From: CBDDCA01 sp965218205
GTDB lineage: Bacteria > Spirochaetota > Spirochaetia > WTKD01 > G963693115
Assembly (NCBI GenBank): GCA_965218205.1
Contig: OZ244590.1
Coordinates: forward strand, 1,426,001-1,490,000
Reading direction: 5' to 3'
Length of the DNA: 64,000 nt
Both the position numbers and the translations under genes were made by a program. The notes below the pieces were generated by a model. That model was not told the origin of the DNA and ran no database searches. It saw nothing but the letters and a program-made list of their open reading frames with translations. Below, one piece after another: positions 28,535 to 38,107 of the stretch (its first letter is position 1; each line of letters opens with the position of its first letter).

Positions 28535-29855
28535 TATTTTCTTCTCCTAATAATAGTTGTATATCCAATAAAGATTTTATTATACTAATAGTTTGCAATA
28601 AGTAACCTTTTTCTGCATCAAGTAAATTATTTTCAGCAGTCTGATATTCAGTAAGACGAGCAAGCCCATTGCTATATTTGACTTTCATAATCTCAAAAGC
28701 TGATCGTGCTAAATCACGTTGTCTTTGGGCTGTATCCAAAATTTCCACTTGTAGTTGTAATGTATTTTGCAAATTTACTAGCTTTAATTCCAAAGCCTCT
28801 TCTGTTTTTTGTCTGTTGATGCCATGATTTTTATAATTGTTTCGAGCTTTGATATATGCTAAAAACACAGGTGAACCTGGAAGTAAATTAGAAATATTAA
28901 AAGATAAATTAAAAGAGAGAGTACCAGTATCATCTGACCAATTAGAATCGCTATACCAGCTTTTTTGTAATGGATCCCCTTGAAAGACATGTGCACTTTG
29001 CCAGCTAAGCCCCAAAGTAGGCAATAACGCTAATAAAGATGCGTATTGAGCAATATTCAATATTACCTCATTTTGCTCAGCTATTTGTATATTGTAATTA
29101 TATCCCAAGCTACTTTGTAATAATACATCTTTTATAGTCTCTTCATTTATATCAGGAATATCTTCAATAAGTACAAATTGTGTCCCTTTCTCTTCTCCAA
29201 TAATAGAGGCAAAGTTATTTGAAAAAGTAATAACAGAATTTTGCTTTGCATTTACCTGCTGTTCTATTTGCAGTTTCTGTATCTGAGATTGCAGATACTT
29301 GTACTCTTCCACTAAGCCTGCTTCATATGAAGTCTTTAGATTCTTGTTTTGATCAATACTCACTTGTAGTTGTTTTTTGAGTATAAACAATTCTTCTTCT
29401 GCAATAAGGAGATCGTAATAGGCTTTTTGTACAGACACCAGTACAGTTTTAATAGCATTCTCATAGGTAAGCTCCCCTTTTTTGAATGCTAAATAAGAAC
29501 CAAATACTTCCAATATTTTTTGTGCCAGCTTAGGACCAATCGGTGAACTTATTGACACACTTCTGTTAAGTCCCCATTGCGATGCATCGGAATTTGGAGT
29601 AGCCTCTGGTTCTACATTACGATGAGAAAGATTTGCTGACATTACAACATTAGGAAGAATTGAAGACCATTTCCATGAATTTTCCCATGACAGTGTGTCA
29701 AGTGTAGATCTTTGTAATTGAATATCTAAATTAGACTTTAATGCACGATCTAAACTATCAGAAATGCTTAGCTTTAAATCTTGAGCAAAAACAGTCCCTA
29801 TAAACACATGAATAGCAATAAAGTACAATACACACAGAAGCAAATTTATTTTCAT
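28527..29855 (-). CDS. TolC-family outer-membrane efflux protein
   Basis: This outer-membrane channel has 442 residues, with a cleavable signal peptide ending at VFA-Q and a repeated OEP domain of long amphipathic helices (ISDSLDRALKSNLDIQLQ, KAYYDLLIAEEELFILKKQL and, in the second half, YSNGLARLTEYQTAENNLLDAEKGYL). These are the duplicated helical hairpins of TolC proteins. It is the first gene of the operon tolC-hlyD-acrB-PII-like. A consensus promoter lies directly before it and predicts a three-base leader, with no SD. Its presence shows the cell has an outer membrane. Confidence 0.9.
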   Translation of the reverse strand: MKINLLLCVLYFIAIHVFIGTVFAQDLKLSISDSLDRALKSNLDIQLQRSTLDTLSWENSWKWSSILPNVVMSANLSHRNVEPEATPNSDASQWGLNRSVSISSPIGPKLAQKILEVFGSYLAFKKGELTYENAIKTVLVSVQKAYYDLLIAEEELFILKKQLQVSIDQNKNLKTSYEAGLVEEYKYLQSQIQKLQIEQQVNAKQNSVITFSNNFASIIGEEKGTQFVLIEDIPDINEETIKDVLLQSSLGYNYNIQIAEQNEVILNIAQYASLLALLPTLGLSWQSAHVFQGDPLQKSWYSDSNWSDDTGTLSFNLSFNISNLLPGSPVFLAYIKARNNYKNHGINRQKTEEALELKLVNLQNTLQLQVEILDTAQRQRDLARSAFEIMKVKYSNGLARLTEYQTAENNLLDAEKGYLLQTISIIKSLLDIQLLLGEENNV

Positions 29856-29864
29856 ACTATATCT

Positions 29865-29894
29865 ATACTACATGAAGTATAATAATAATGTCAA
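29865..29894 (-). promoter_or_regulatory. Promoter of the RND efflux operon
   Basis: A perfect -35 TTGACA (29894-29889), an 18-nt spacer and -10 TAGTAT (29870-29865) lie on the minus strand. The ATG at 29855 is only nine bases past the -10, so the leader would be about three bases long. Confidence 0.55.
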
Positions 29895-30110
29895 GACTGA
29901 ACCGCAAATTTAGGTGCAGTCTCTAATTACTAAGCGAGCAGTGACTGAAAAACAAAAAAGCCCATAAGATAACCCTAATCATAAGAAGAAAAAAAAAGAG
30001 ATCTTATGAGCTATACCCATATATATTATATCATAAATGCAAAGAAATAGTGCAAGTACTTAAAAGCGGAATTTCCAGAATTTATATAAAAAATTGTAAA
30101 ATATCCTATA
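29895..30110. other. Intergenic region between divergent efflux and symporter genes
   Basis: It contains the dispersed motif CTCTAATTACTAAGCGA (29921-29937, also at 7956-7972) and a loose inverted repeat ATAAGAT...ATCTTAT around 29973-30010 with a purine-rich loop. No open frame with coding character is present. Confidence 0.4.
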
Positions 30111-30139
30111 TTTACTGTATACTAAATATATACTATAAT
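30111..30139 (+). promoter_or_regulatory. Promoter of the anion symporter gene
   Basis: TTTACT (30111-30116), 17 nt, TATAAT (30134-30139). The -10 is embedded in the palindrome TATACTATAATAGTATA. A GAGG ribosome-binding site follows at 30154-30157 before the ATG at 30163. Confidence 0.6.
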
Positions 30140-30162
30140 AGTATATATCTAAAGAGGATTCA

Positions 30163-31671
30163 ATGAGCAAAATAAAAACAACAACATCAAGAAGTAAATC
30201 TCCCTTAATTATTATATCAATACTTTTATTAGTAATAACAAAATATACTCCTGCTTGGGGAACTCTTTCTCAAGAAGGCACTATAACTTTGGCAGTAGTG
30301 ATAATTATGGCATTACTCTGGATAATAGAGCCTATCCCTATTTATGTTACTGCCTTACTGCCACTTGTTATTTTTCCACTGTTCAGTGTTGATGCATTTT
30401 CTACAGTCGCAGCAAACTATGCAAATAAAAATATTTATCTATTCTTTGGCGGGTTTATATTAGCAATAGCAATGGAAAATAGCGGCATTCATAAACGCAT
30501 AGCTCTGCATATTCTCAAAGCAGTAGGAACAAAACCAGCAAACAGTATAGCTGGTTTCATACTTGCTTCAGGCTTACTGTCAATGTGGATTAGTAACACA
30601 GCTGCTACAGTACTCATGATGCCTGTAGCATTTTCAGTAATAGCATTATTGAAAGAAAACTTTGATACAAAATTACATAAAAAAATATCCATTGCTATTT
30701 TTCTTTCATTAGCTTTCTCTGCATCTATAGGGGGAATGGGAACATTGATTGGTACTCCCCCTAATTTAATACTTACTGCTTTCGCAAAAGAACAAAATAT
30801 AGATATTGGTTTTGGACAATTTATGGGTATTGGTATTCCTATCTCTTTAATTGGCTTTTTTCTTTTATGGTTCATGTTTACAAAAGTTTTCTTCCGATTT
30901 GAAAATAAGCCTATTGAAGGAACAAAAGAACTTATAGAACGTGAAATTGCAAAGCTATCTCATATGAGCAAAGCAGAAATAAGAGTGCTTATTGTGTTTA
31001 TTCTTACTGCATTTTTTTGGATATTTCGTACCCTATTATCAAAGTATATCTTTACTCATATTGGAATTACCCTTAGTGATCCTGGCATTGCTATGGTTTC
31101 TGCCATAACATTATTTATACTTTCAGATGGACAAGGGAAACAAATGGTAGTATGGAAAGACATAAAACCTCTTGTATGGGGAATTATTACTCTGTTTGGA
31201 GGAGGCTTAGCTCTGGGACAACAGATACAAAAAACTGGTGTTGGAGCATGGATAGCAGAGGGAATACAAGACAATCTTACAAATACACTGCTTATTGTTA
31301 TTATTGCTCTTATCACTATCATAACAGCTATTATAAGCCAGTTTGCTAGTAATACAGCAACAACCGCAGCATTTCTACCAATCTTTTATCCACTCGCACA
31401 GGCAATTAACCTGCATCCTTTATTTATACTGCTTCCATTAACATTAGGAGCAAGCTCAGTATTTATGCTTCCTTCAGCAACTCCCCCAAACGCTATTGTT
31501 ATGTCAGGAGAAGGGATAACAATAAAAGATATGGTAAAATATGGGAGCATATTCAACATAATATACATAGTGTTTATTATTGCTATAGTCTATGTATATC
31601 TACAATTTGGATGGTTCTTTGATACAGGAGATGGAACATTCTCCTATTATATACAGTCTATCAACAAATAA
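30163..31671 (+). CDS. SLC13/DASS-family sodium:anion symporter
   Basis: This integral membrane transporter of 502 residues has about 12 hydrophobic spans. The two Ser-Asn-Thr motifs that bind substrate and sodium are present, MWISNTAATVLMMP near residue 143 and FASNTATTAAFLPI near residue 395. GTLIGTPPNL (about 195) and LPSATPPNAIV (about 440) are the matching hairpin regions. These define divalent-anion/dicarboxylate symporters (CitT/SdcS type); substrate choice between C4-dicarboxylate, citrate, phosphate or sulfate cannot be made. It is followed 16 bp later by a PatB-type aminotransferase gene with its own SD. Confidence 0.9.
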   Translation: MSKIKTTTSRSKSPLIIISILLLVITKYTPAWGTLSQEGTITLAVVIIMALLWIIEPIPIYVTALLPLVIFPLFSVDAFSTVAANYANKNIYLFFGGFILAIAMENSGIHKRIALHILKAVGTKPANSIAGFILASGLLSMWISNTAATVLMMPVAFSVIALLKENFDTKLHKKISIAIFLSLAFSASIGGMGTLIGTPPNLILTAFAKEQNIDIGFGQFMGIGIPISLIGFFLLWFMFTKVFFRFENKPIEGTKELIEREIAKLSHMSKAEIRVLIVFILTAFFWIFRTLLSKYIFTHIGITLSDPGIAMVSAITLFILSDGQGKQMVVWKDIKPLVWGIITLFGGGLALGQQIQKTGVGAWIAEGIQDNLTNTLLIVIIALITIITAIISQFASNTATTAAFLPIFYPLAQAINLHPLFILLPLTLGASSVFMLPSATPPNAIVMSGEGITIKDMVKYGSIFNIIYIVFIIAIVYVYLQFGWFFDTGDGTFSYYIQSINK

Positions 31672-31687
31672 AAGGAGCAGTAAGAAA

Positions 31688-32899
31688 ATGTTTTGTAGTC
31701 CTACATACAGAAAACCTGAGCAATCAGGCATATCATCACCAATACATTACGGAGTAAAGTGGAATCATACAGATACTCTCTCTCGATATGATATTATAAT
31801 CCCTAAAGATATAATTCCATTATGGGTAGCAGATATGGATGTTGAAGTATCCCCTGCAATCTATCAAGCATTAAGATCTGTTACTGAACACAAAATATTT
31901 GGATATTCACAAGAAACAGCAGAAACACGAGAATTAGTATGTCATTGGCAGAAAGAGCGACATCAATGGAACACAGTAAGACCTGAAGAAATAGTATTTT
32001 CTTCGGCAACTATTACTGCCCTCATATTTCTACTCTATAGCATCACCAACAAAGGAGATGAAGTAATTGTACAACAGCCTGTATACCCTCCTCTCAGTAA
32101 TTGCATTGAAGCACATAAACGTGTATTAAAAGTAAACACATTGATAAAACACAATACTACTTACTCTATGAATATAGCGGAACTAGAATCACTTATCACT
32201 AAAAAAACAAAAATGCTTATTTTATGTAATCCTCAAAATCCAACAGGACGTGTTTGGCAAAAAGAAGAATTACAACAAGTCATTGAAGTATGCAAAAAAC
32301 ATAATATATATATATTTTCTGATGATGTACATGCTGATATTGTATACGCTGCGCATCGTTATGTTCCCATAGCCAGTATAGATACAGATTATGCTGATAA
32401 AATAATCACTGCAAACTCTATCGTAAAAGCGTTTAATATTCCTGGCTTGCATATTGCTATGCTACATATTTCAGATGCACATATACGCAATACATTTCAA
32501 AAAATGCAAAAAGCATGCATTGGTCACTCAATATTATCTCCTTACGCTATAGCAGCACAAGAAGCAGCAATGAAAGATTCTTTGCTTTGGCTACAATCAC
32601 TTTTACTTGCATTAGAAGAAAATCGCAATATGCTTTTTCGTTATATTCAAGAACATATGCCTCAAATTCGTGTTCATAACCCTGAAGGGACCTTCGTCCT
32701 GTGGCTTGATTTTTCTTCACTTCAACTTGATGAAAAATCTTTGTTTTCTACCATATATACAAAAGCAAAGCTAGGCCTAAAAAATGGTATAGATTTTGGT
32801 GCTTCTGGAACATCACATATGCGACTAAATTTTGCCTGTTCTCCTCAGCTGTTAAAAGAAGCAATGCAGTCTTTACATCATACTCTCAATACACTGTAG
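31688..32899 (+). CDS. MalY/PatB-family C-S lyase (putative cystathionine beta-lyase)
   Basis: This 403-residue PLP enzyme has the fold I aminotransferase layout: PLWVADMDVEVSPAI near the N-terminus (the WVADMDF-like block typical of PatB/MalY), FGYS, CNPQNPTGRVW, FSDDVHADIVY, and the PLP-lysine in NSIVKAFNIPGLHIA near residue 247. Members split cystathionine or cysteine to pyruvate, ammonia and a thiol. I start at the ATG 31688 because AGGAG lies ten bases before; the frame is open further upstream but overlaps the symporter gene. The partner gene suggests a small transport-metabolism operon, which is inference. Confidence 0.87.
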   Translation: MFCSPTYRKPEQSGISSPIHYGVKWNHTDTLSRYDIIIPKDIIPLWVADMDVEVSPAIYQALRSVTEHKIFGYSQETAETRELVCHWQKERHQWNTVRPEEIVFSSATITALIFLLYSITNKGDEVIVQQPVYPPLSNCIEAHKRVLKVNTLIKHNTTYSMNIAELESLITKKTKMLILCNPQNPTGRVWQKEELQQVIEVCKKHNIYIFSDDVHADIVYAAHRYVPIASIDTDYADKIITANSIVKAFNIPGLHIAMLHISDAHIRNTFQKMQKACIGHSILSPYAIAAQEAAMKDSLLWLQSLLLALEENRNMLFRYIQEHMPQIRVHNPEGTFVLWLDFSSLQLDEKSLFSTIYTKAKLGLKNGIDFGASGTSHMRLNFACSPQLLKEAMQSLHHTLNTL

Positions 32900-32918
32900 C
32901 ATATACTCTCTATAGCTT

Positions 32919-32947
32919 TTCACTAAAAATAAAAAATAGTATATCAT
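32919..32947 (+). promoter_or_regulatory. Putative promoter giving a leaderless transcript
   Basis: TTCACT (32919-32924), 17 nt, TATCAT (32942-32947). Seven bases further is the ATG at 32955, so transcription could begin at the start codon itself. No SD is present. Confidence 0.4.
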
Positions 32948-32954
32948 AGTAACT

Positions 32955-34955
32955 ATGAGTGCAACAAACAATAACACAGTGTACTTTGCTCAGTTACTAG
33001 AAGCTGCTTTACAGGCCAGCTCTTTTAAGGACATAGATATTTCTAGCAATAGTAACAAAGAAGTACCTCAAGCTATTATACTATTACGTTTATTTTTATC
33101 ACTGTTAAAAAAGGAAGATAATCAAACCGAATATCATACCATTACTGATGCATCTAGCAATGACAATGCTAATGACAACACTATAGTACATTCATTTTTA
33201 AGGCAAGCAACAAGCCTCATAGAAAAAGAGCTTTCTCATATAAGCTCAGAAGAAATGCAGTTTGCAATACAACAATTACAAACAACTCCTTACAATAATG
33301 AGCTTGTTTGCAAGGCAATATGGAAATTATTTTCTCCAGAAGCATATCAATTTGCTTTACAAAATTTTTCAAAAGAAGAGTTTATTCAGTCTATTCAAAA
33401 ACAAAGAAATGTTCATATTACAAACACTAACACAGGAGCAATTAAAAACCCTGCACAAGAAATTCTTTTTACTGCAAATGCCTTGTTCACTATACCACAA
33501 GAAACTACTATTGATACTTTAGAAATTCCACAACACATGAAAGAAAGTCTTCATAGCATTTGTAAAGAACAACAACAGTATTGGTATGATCATCCTATGC
33601 CCATAGGGATACATGAAAAAGCAAATGAGTTACTCTATGGATTGAGAGGATTATCAGAAACATTACAAAAAGAAAAAGAGTTAGGAACTGTGCCAAAAGA
33701 TGCCCGTCTTAGCATTGCTATTTCTGTTTCTCTCACTCACACAGGACTTGAATCAATCATATCAGAGTACCTTCATGATGATATTCGAAAACATGCCACG
33801 TTTGACGATATTGACATTTATATATTTACAGAAAACAAAACAAAAAAAATACTTGATGCATTACGTCCTTTGCTTAAAGACAAAACACAACTTGTTGAAA
33901 AAGTATTTGGAGTAAATGGACGTTACGGAAGACATTATAGTTTTCTTAAAGCTATTTCTGCAATTTGGCATATATGTAAAGATAAGGAAAAAAAAGCTAC
34001 ATTTAAGATAGATCTTGATCAAGTATTTCCACAAGATTCTTTATTAAAAGATTCTGGAATAAGTGCCCTCTCTCATTTTAAGACAACACTCTGGGGAGCA
34101 CAAGGAAAAGACAGCAAAGGCAGACATATTTACTTAGGTATGCTCGCGGGAGCTTTAGTAAATGAAGCAGATATACACAAAGGACTTTTTACTCCCGATG
34201 TTAATTATCCAAATGAAATACCTGAAGGCGAAGATGTATTTTTTCCACGTCAATTATTGATGGCACTTTCTACTCGAGCCGAAATGATGACTCAATATTC
34301 TCTTTTCCAAGAAGATTCTCATCCTAACTGTATTCATCGTATACATGTAACAGGAGGAACAAATGGCATTTTAGTAGATGCTTTAAGAAAATATCGTCCT
34401 TTTACTCCTACCTGTATAGGACGTGCAGAAGATCAAGCATATTTACTTTCAGTATATAATAACTCTGAGCCTTACCTTCGTTATGTACATGCTTCAGGGC
34501 TTATTATGCGACATGACAAAGCTGCTTTTGCTGGTGATGCCATACAGAAATCTAAAATTGGTACTTTTGCAGGAGATTTATTACGCATATTTTTATTTTC
34601 GCGCTATGCAACATTACTACCAGGTGGCATTGATGCTATTAAAGAACAATGTGCTCCTTTCACTAGTAGCTATGTCAGTAGCACTCCTGTATGTCTCATT
34701 ATGATACGACTATTTTTTCAGGTACTTGCCTTACTAAAAAAAGGAGCGTCCCAAGAAGCTACGCAACAAATACAAGTTACAGCACAAACACTCTATGATG
34801 ATATAATAAAGGATACTACAGTATTTTCAAAAGAAATACAGAATGAACAAAATGCTTGGAATGGTTTCTATGAGGCCCTAGATATACTAGAACAAACAGA
34901 ACACAGTACTTTACGCAATACTATTGTTACTATAATTGAAGAGTCTAAACTATAA
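32955..34955 (+). CDS. Large protein of unknown function with GT-A-like features
   Basis: This 666-residue soluble protein has no signal peptide. Residues 1-230 are mostly helical and not recognisable. From about residue 250 the pattern resembles a GT-A glycosyltransferase: SIAISVSLTHTGLESII, a strand DIDIYIFTEN, then FKIDLDQVFP with a DxD-like metal site (about residue 358), GGTNGILVDALRKY, and CIGRAEDQAYLLS (about 490), which resembles the acceptor/base motif of such enzymes. These are weak resemblances seen by eye, and the donor and acceptor are unknown. It stands alone between an aminotransferase and a DMT exporter, and ends inside a hairpin. Confidence 0.4.
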   Translation: MSATNNNTVYFAQLLEAALQASSFKDIDISSNSNKEVPQAIILLRLFLSLLKKEDNQTEYHTITDASSNDNANDNTIVHSFLRQATSLIEKELSHISSEEMQFAIQQLQTTPYNNELVCKAIWKLFSPEAYQFALQNFSKEEFIQSIQKQRNVHITNTNTGAIKNPAQEILFTANALFTIPQETTIDTLEIPQHMKESLHSICKEQQQYWYDHPMPIGIHEKANELLYGLRGLSETLQKEKELGTVPKDARLSIAISVSLTHTGLESIISEYLHDDIRKHATFDDIDIYIFTENKTKKILDALRPLLKDKTQLVEKVFGVNGRYGRHYSFLKAISAIWHICKDKEKKATFKIDLDQVFPQDSLLKDSGISALSHFKTTLWGAQGKDSKGRHIYLGMLAGALVNEADIHKGLFTPDVNYPNEIPEGEDVFFPRQLLMALSTRAEMMTQYSLFQEDSHPNCIHRIHVTGGTNGILVDALRKYRPFTPTCIGRAEDQAYLLSVYNNSEPYLRYVHASGLIMRHDKAAFAGDAIQKSKIGTFAGDLLRIFLFSRYATLLPGGIDAIKEQCAPFTSSYVSSTPVCLIMIRLFFQVLALLKKGASQEATQQIQVTAQTLYDDIIKDTTVFSKEIQNEQNAWNGFYEALDILEQTEHSTLRNTIVTIIEESKL

Positions 34956-34976
34956 ACATGTATGTTTATGGTTTAG
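34945..34976 (+). terminator. Hairpin overlapping a stop codon
   Basis: Arms CTAAACTATAAACA and TGTTTATGGTTTAG (14 bases, one G-U) enclose TGTA. The stem includes the TAA of the preceding gene (34953-34955). There is no U-run, so it may act as a mRNA-end stabiliser rather than an intrinsic terminator. The rest of the gap to 35225 shows nothing. Confidence 0.45.
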
Positions 34977-35225
34977 AGATATAAAAGCAATATACCTTAT
35001 ATGTCTATTATGCACAATTTCTAGTGCATACTCTTTCTTTATTATATTTTTATGACACTGCATAGATATACCTCCAAAAAATTATAAAATTATCAGCCTA
35101 TACCATTTATTTGCATTCACAGAAAGAATAAAAATTGACATAAGAGAATAAAAAAAGTATACTAATAGCAAGATACATGTACAATTTCAAAAAAAATTAT
35201 AAATATCATAGATAAGGAACATATA

Positions 35226-36167
35226 TTGCAACAGAAAAACAAAATAAATCATCAATTAAGCGAAAAAAGAGTATATATAATAGCATTTATTGCTGCCATT
35301 TTAGCATTTTTATGTTTTAGTTTAATGGACTCTATTGTTCGATACCTTGGAAACCAGCTACCTACCATATTCTTTAGCATGCAGCAAAGACTTTTTTCTT
35401 GCGTAGTATTTTTTATTTTAATGATCTGTATTAGCATTAAAAATAAATCATTCGCTATCTTTAAGATTCACCATCCACTTTCTCACATTATACGAGGAGT
35501 ATTTTTATATACTGTTACCATTGCTTTTGTACGCACATTTACTCTTCTCCCTTTAAGTAATGCTTATTCCATCATATTTTCTCTTCCATTATTTACTGTA
35601 TTATTTGCACGATTATTTATCAAAGAAAAAATAAATACGATACAGCTCATTGGTATTATTGGCGGGTTTCTTGGCATTATTATTATATTACAACCCGGAG
35701 CAAATAATTTTTCTGTTGGATATTTATTTGCATTATTAGGAGTAGGAGTAGAAGCCCCTATGTTTGTCATGATACGCCATTACCATAAAAAAGATCATCC
35801 TTTAAATATTTCTTTTTACCCCAGCTTAGTAGCATTAGGGCTATTTTTCATCACAGAACTAATATATAACACAGGTACTACCGTAGTTTTTGATACAAAA
35901 ATATTTACATTCATACTTCTATTTGCCATTATATCAGTAAGCAATCAATATTTACTCAATTTTTCTCTTAAGCATCTAAAAGCAGGATTATCTTTAAGTA
36001 TGCAATTTTCACAAATTATTTGGGGGGCTTTATTTGGGTATATATTCTTTAAAGATAATGAATACAATATTTCTTACTTTATTGGTACTGCTATTATTAT
36101 GTTTTTTAGTGTTGTTGTTACAACAAACAAAATGCCTTTTATGACAAAAAATACTATAAAAAAATAA
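35226..36167 (+). CDS. EamA/DMT-family transporter
   Basis: This 313-residue integral membrane protein has ten predicted spans in two EamA repeats. The first contains FSLMDSIVRYLG and ends LPLSNAYSIIFSLPLFTVLFARLFIKEKI, the second has the QLIGIIGGFLGIIIILQPG block and ends SQIIWGALFGYIFFKDNE (each block shown shortened). This is the drug/metabolite exporter architecture; the substrate is unknown. The start is a TTG at 35226, supported by AAGGA eight bases before and by the absence of an earlier in-frame start with an SD. It converges with the ABC permease gene at 36196. Confidence 0.85.
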   Translation: MQQKNKINHQLSEKRVYIIAFIAAILAFLCFSLMDSIVRYLGNQLPTIFFSMQQRLFSCVVFFILMICISIKNKSFAIFKIHHPLSHIIRGVFLYTVTIAFVRTFTLLPLSNAYSIIFSLPLFTVLFARLFIKEKINTIQLIGIIGGFLGIIIILQPGANNFSVGYLFALLGVGVEAPMFVMIRHYHKKDHPLNISFYPSLVALGLFFITELIYNTGTTVVFDTKIFTFILLFAIISVSNQYLLNFSLKHLKAGLSLSMQFSQIIWGALFGYIFFKDNEYNISYFIGTAIIMFFSVVVTTNKMPFMTKNTIKK

Positions 36168-36195
36168 TAGATACTATGTATTAAACTACCATTTG

Positions 36196-36963
36196 TTAAG
36201 AAATATCATCTCGTTCAATTTTTTTCTCTAATACACGAACAAGATAACTAAAAACAGAAATAAGTACAAGATATTCAAGAATAAGCAAGGTATATATTTC
36301 TAAGGGACGATACACAATAACAGTCAGTTCATTTACTTTTCGAGTTAAATCGCTTAAGCCTATTACCGATGCAATAGAAGATATTTTAAGCATATATACA
36401 AACTGATTAGCAAGGGTAGGCAAAATTTGACGAAACATTTGTGGAATAATAATACTTCCATATATTTGAAAAATATTTGCACCATATACCTGAGCTGCCT
36501 CAATTTGACTTTTAGGGATACTTTCTATTCCAGTACGAAACACCTCAGCTTGAAAAGCACTTTGGCAAAATGATAAACCTATAATAGTAGCGACAAAAGC
36601 AGTAAGGTTTATCCCTAAAGCAATAGCAAGCCCATAGTATAACCATAAAAGCATTACCAATACAGGAATTGAACGAAACAATAATACCCATACATGAGCA
36701 ATAAATTTAAATGGAAATACTTTTATTTGACTAAAAAAAGCAATGATAAACCCAATAAAAATAGAAACAAGAAAAGCTACCAACGAAGATACTATAGTGA
36801 CTGTAAAGCCACTAAAGAGAAAGCTAAGATTTGCTCTTCCAGAATCACTAAACGGAGATAACTCATACCATCCCCAACTATAATTGCTAGTAGAACAAGA
36901 ACTTACTACAATAAACAGAAATAGAATTACAATATGCAGTAAACGCTGCGGGCTTAATTTCAT
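36196..36963 (-). CDS. Amino-acid ABC transporter permease (HisM/GlnP type)
   Basis: This 255-residue inner-membrane subunit has the EAA loop EAAQVYGANIFQIYGSIIIPQ, which docks the ATPase, and FRSIPVLVMLLWLYYGL near the first third, both standard for polar-amino-acid permeases. Oddly, the N-terminus reads HIVILFLFIVVSSCSTSNY, which looks like a lipobox, before an extra extracytoplasmic stretch SWGWYELSPFSDSG. It lies 47 bp after a solute-binding protein gene. No ATP-binding-subunit gene is nearby, so the ATPase must be encoded elsewhere. Confidence 0.88.
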   Translation of the reverse strand: MKLSPQRLLHIVILFLFIVVSSCSTSNYSWGWYELSPFSDSGRANLSFLFSGFTVTIVSSLVAFLVSIFIGFIIAFFSQIKVFPFKFIAHVWVLLFRSIPVLVMLLWLYYGLAIALGINLTAFVATIIGLSFCQSAFQAEVFRTGIESIPKSQIEAAQVYGANIFQIYGSIIIPQMFRQILPTLANQFVYMLKISSIASVIGLSDLTRKVNELTVIVYRPLEIYTLLILEYLVLISVFSYLVRVLEKKIERDDIS

Positions 36964-37010
36964 AGTGGATCAACAGGCATCTCTTGTATATCTTGATAGG
37001 TATACTCTTG

Positions 37011-37838
37011 TTACTTAAATGTAATCCATTTTTCTTTCAACTGGTCAAGATATCCACCTTGCCTTTTTAATGTAATCCATGTGTTAATATACTCTTTGAG
37101 AACAATATCTGATTGAGGAACAAGAAGTCCCATAGGAGTAGGAAATTGTGGTTCTACAGGAATAACCCCTAACTCAGGATATGTTTGTACGAGCTTCAAA
37201 GCCTCTATATTTGAAGTTACCGAAACTTCGGCACGCCCTGCCAATACTTCCTGAAAATCACGTATAGGAGCTTCCACTACTATCCTGCTTGCATTAGGCA
37301 AGAGGATTCTCATTTGCTCCTCTTGTACAGTACCTAAGGTTGTTACCAATTTTACCGAAGCATTATTAAGATCGTCCCAACTTGAATACTTTGAAAGATT
37401 TTTCTTAAGAGTAAGAGGGACAGTACCAACTCCTTGTATAGGATATGTAAATGCAATACTTTTTGCTCTTCCCATATTATACGATGCTTGTGTGGTAATA
37501 TCGTATTTACCAGCAACAACGCCTGATACAATATTTTTCCAATCAGTGGGAACAAATTCAACAGTAACTCCCATATCCTCTGCAAGTGCTTTTACTAAAT
37601 CTATATCATGCCCAATATACTCTCCTGTACTAGGATCTCTATATGTCATAGGATTCCAATCTCCTGTAGTTCCAACACGAAGCACTCCAGATTCTAAAAT
37701 ACCAGGCAATAATGACTCATTTTTTTTAGATTCATATGTACCATTTTCACTTACAGATGATGAAGAATCATCATTACATGCAGTAAGCATCCCTATTGAC
37801 ACTATCAGATATATACATATATATAATTTCATTTTCAT
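37011..37838 (-). CDS. Amino-acid ABC transporter substrate-binding lipoprotein
   Basis: This 275-residue lipoprotein has signal peptide and lipobox IGMLTACND, then a Ser-rich linker and an SBP_bac_3 domain: LRVGTTGDWNPMTYRDPSTGEYIGHDIDLVKALA (shown as one conserved region, key residues GTTGDWNP and GHDIDLVKALA) and ITTQASYNMGRAKSIAFTYPI. The PMTYRD variant and position next to the HisM-type permease suggest uptake of a polar amino acid or dicarboxylic amino acid; the ligand is not decided. It is the first gene of the two-gene unit. Confidence 0.88.
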   Translation of the reverse strand: MKMKLYICIYLIVSIGMLTACNDDSSSSVSENGTYESKKNESLLPGILESGVLRVGTTGDWNPMTYRDPSTGEYIGHDIDLVKALAEDMGVTVEFVPTDWKNIVSGVVAGKYDITTQASYNMGRAKSIAFTYPIQGVGTVPLTLKKNLSKYSSWDDLNNASVKLVTTLGTVQEEQMRILLPNASRIVVEAPIRDFQEVLAGRAEVSVTSNIEALKLVQTYPELGVIPVEPQFPTPMGLLVPQSDIVLKEYINTWITLKRQGGYLDQLKEKWITFK

Positions 37839-38107
37839 ATTTTTTCCTCTTTATGCTACTATTTTTATCATTAACAAATATCATAACTATAAAACATACA
37901 TAAATTGATATATAATCGCTAAAATATAGTTATAGTATATCTATAATTTGTACATATAGTATTGTTCATAAGCTAACAATACCACATTATTATACTCCAT
38001 TATATAATAAATGTCAAATGATGGGGGTTGTGCCACGAGTTCAAGTATTAAATGCGACAGAGGAGCAAAAAAGAGCAAGAAAAAAAATAAAAAACTCATA
38101 TTAGCAC
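37839..38107. other. Intergenic region with a dispersed 20-bp repeat
   Basis: TTCAAGTATTAAATGCGACA (38040-38059) recurs with one mismatch at 54318-54337, next to the membrane-protein gene of the CRISPR locus. No gene is seen in this stretch. Confidence 0.5.
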
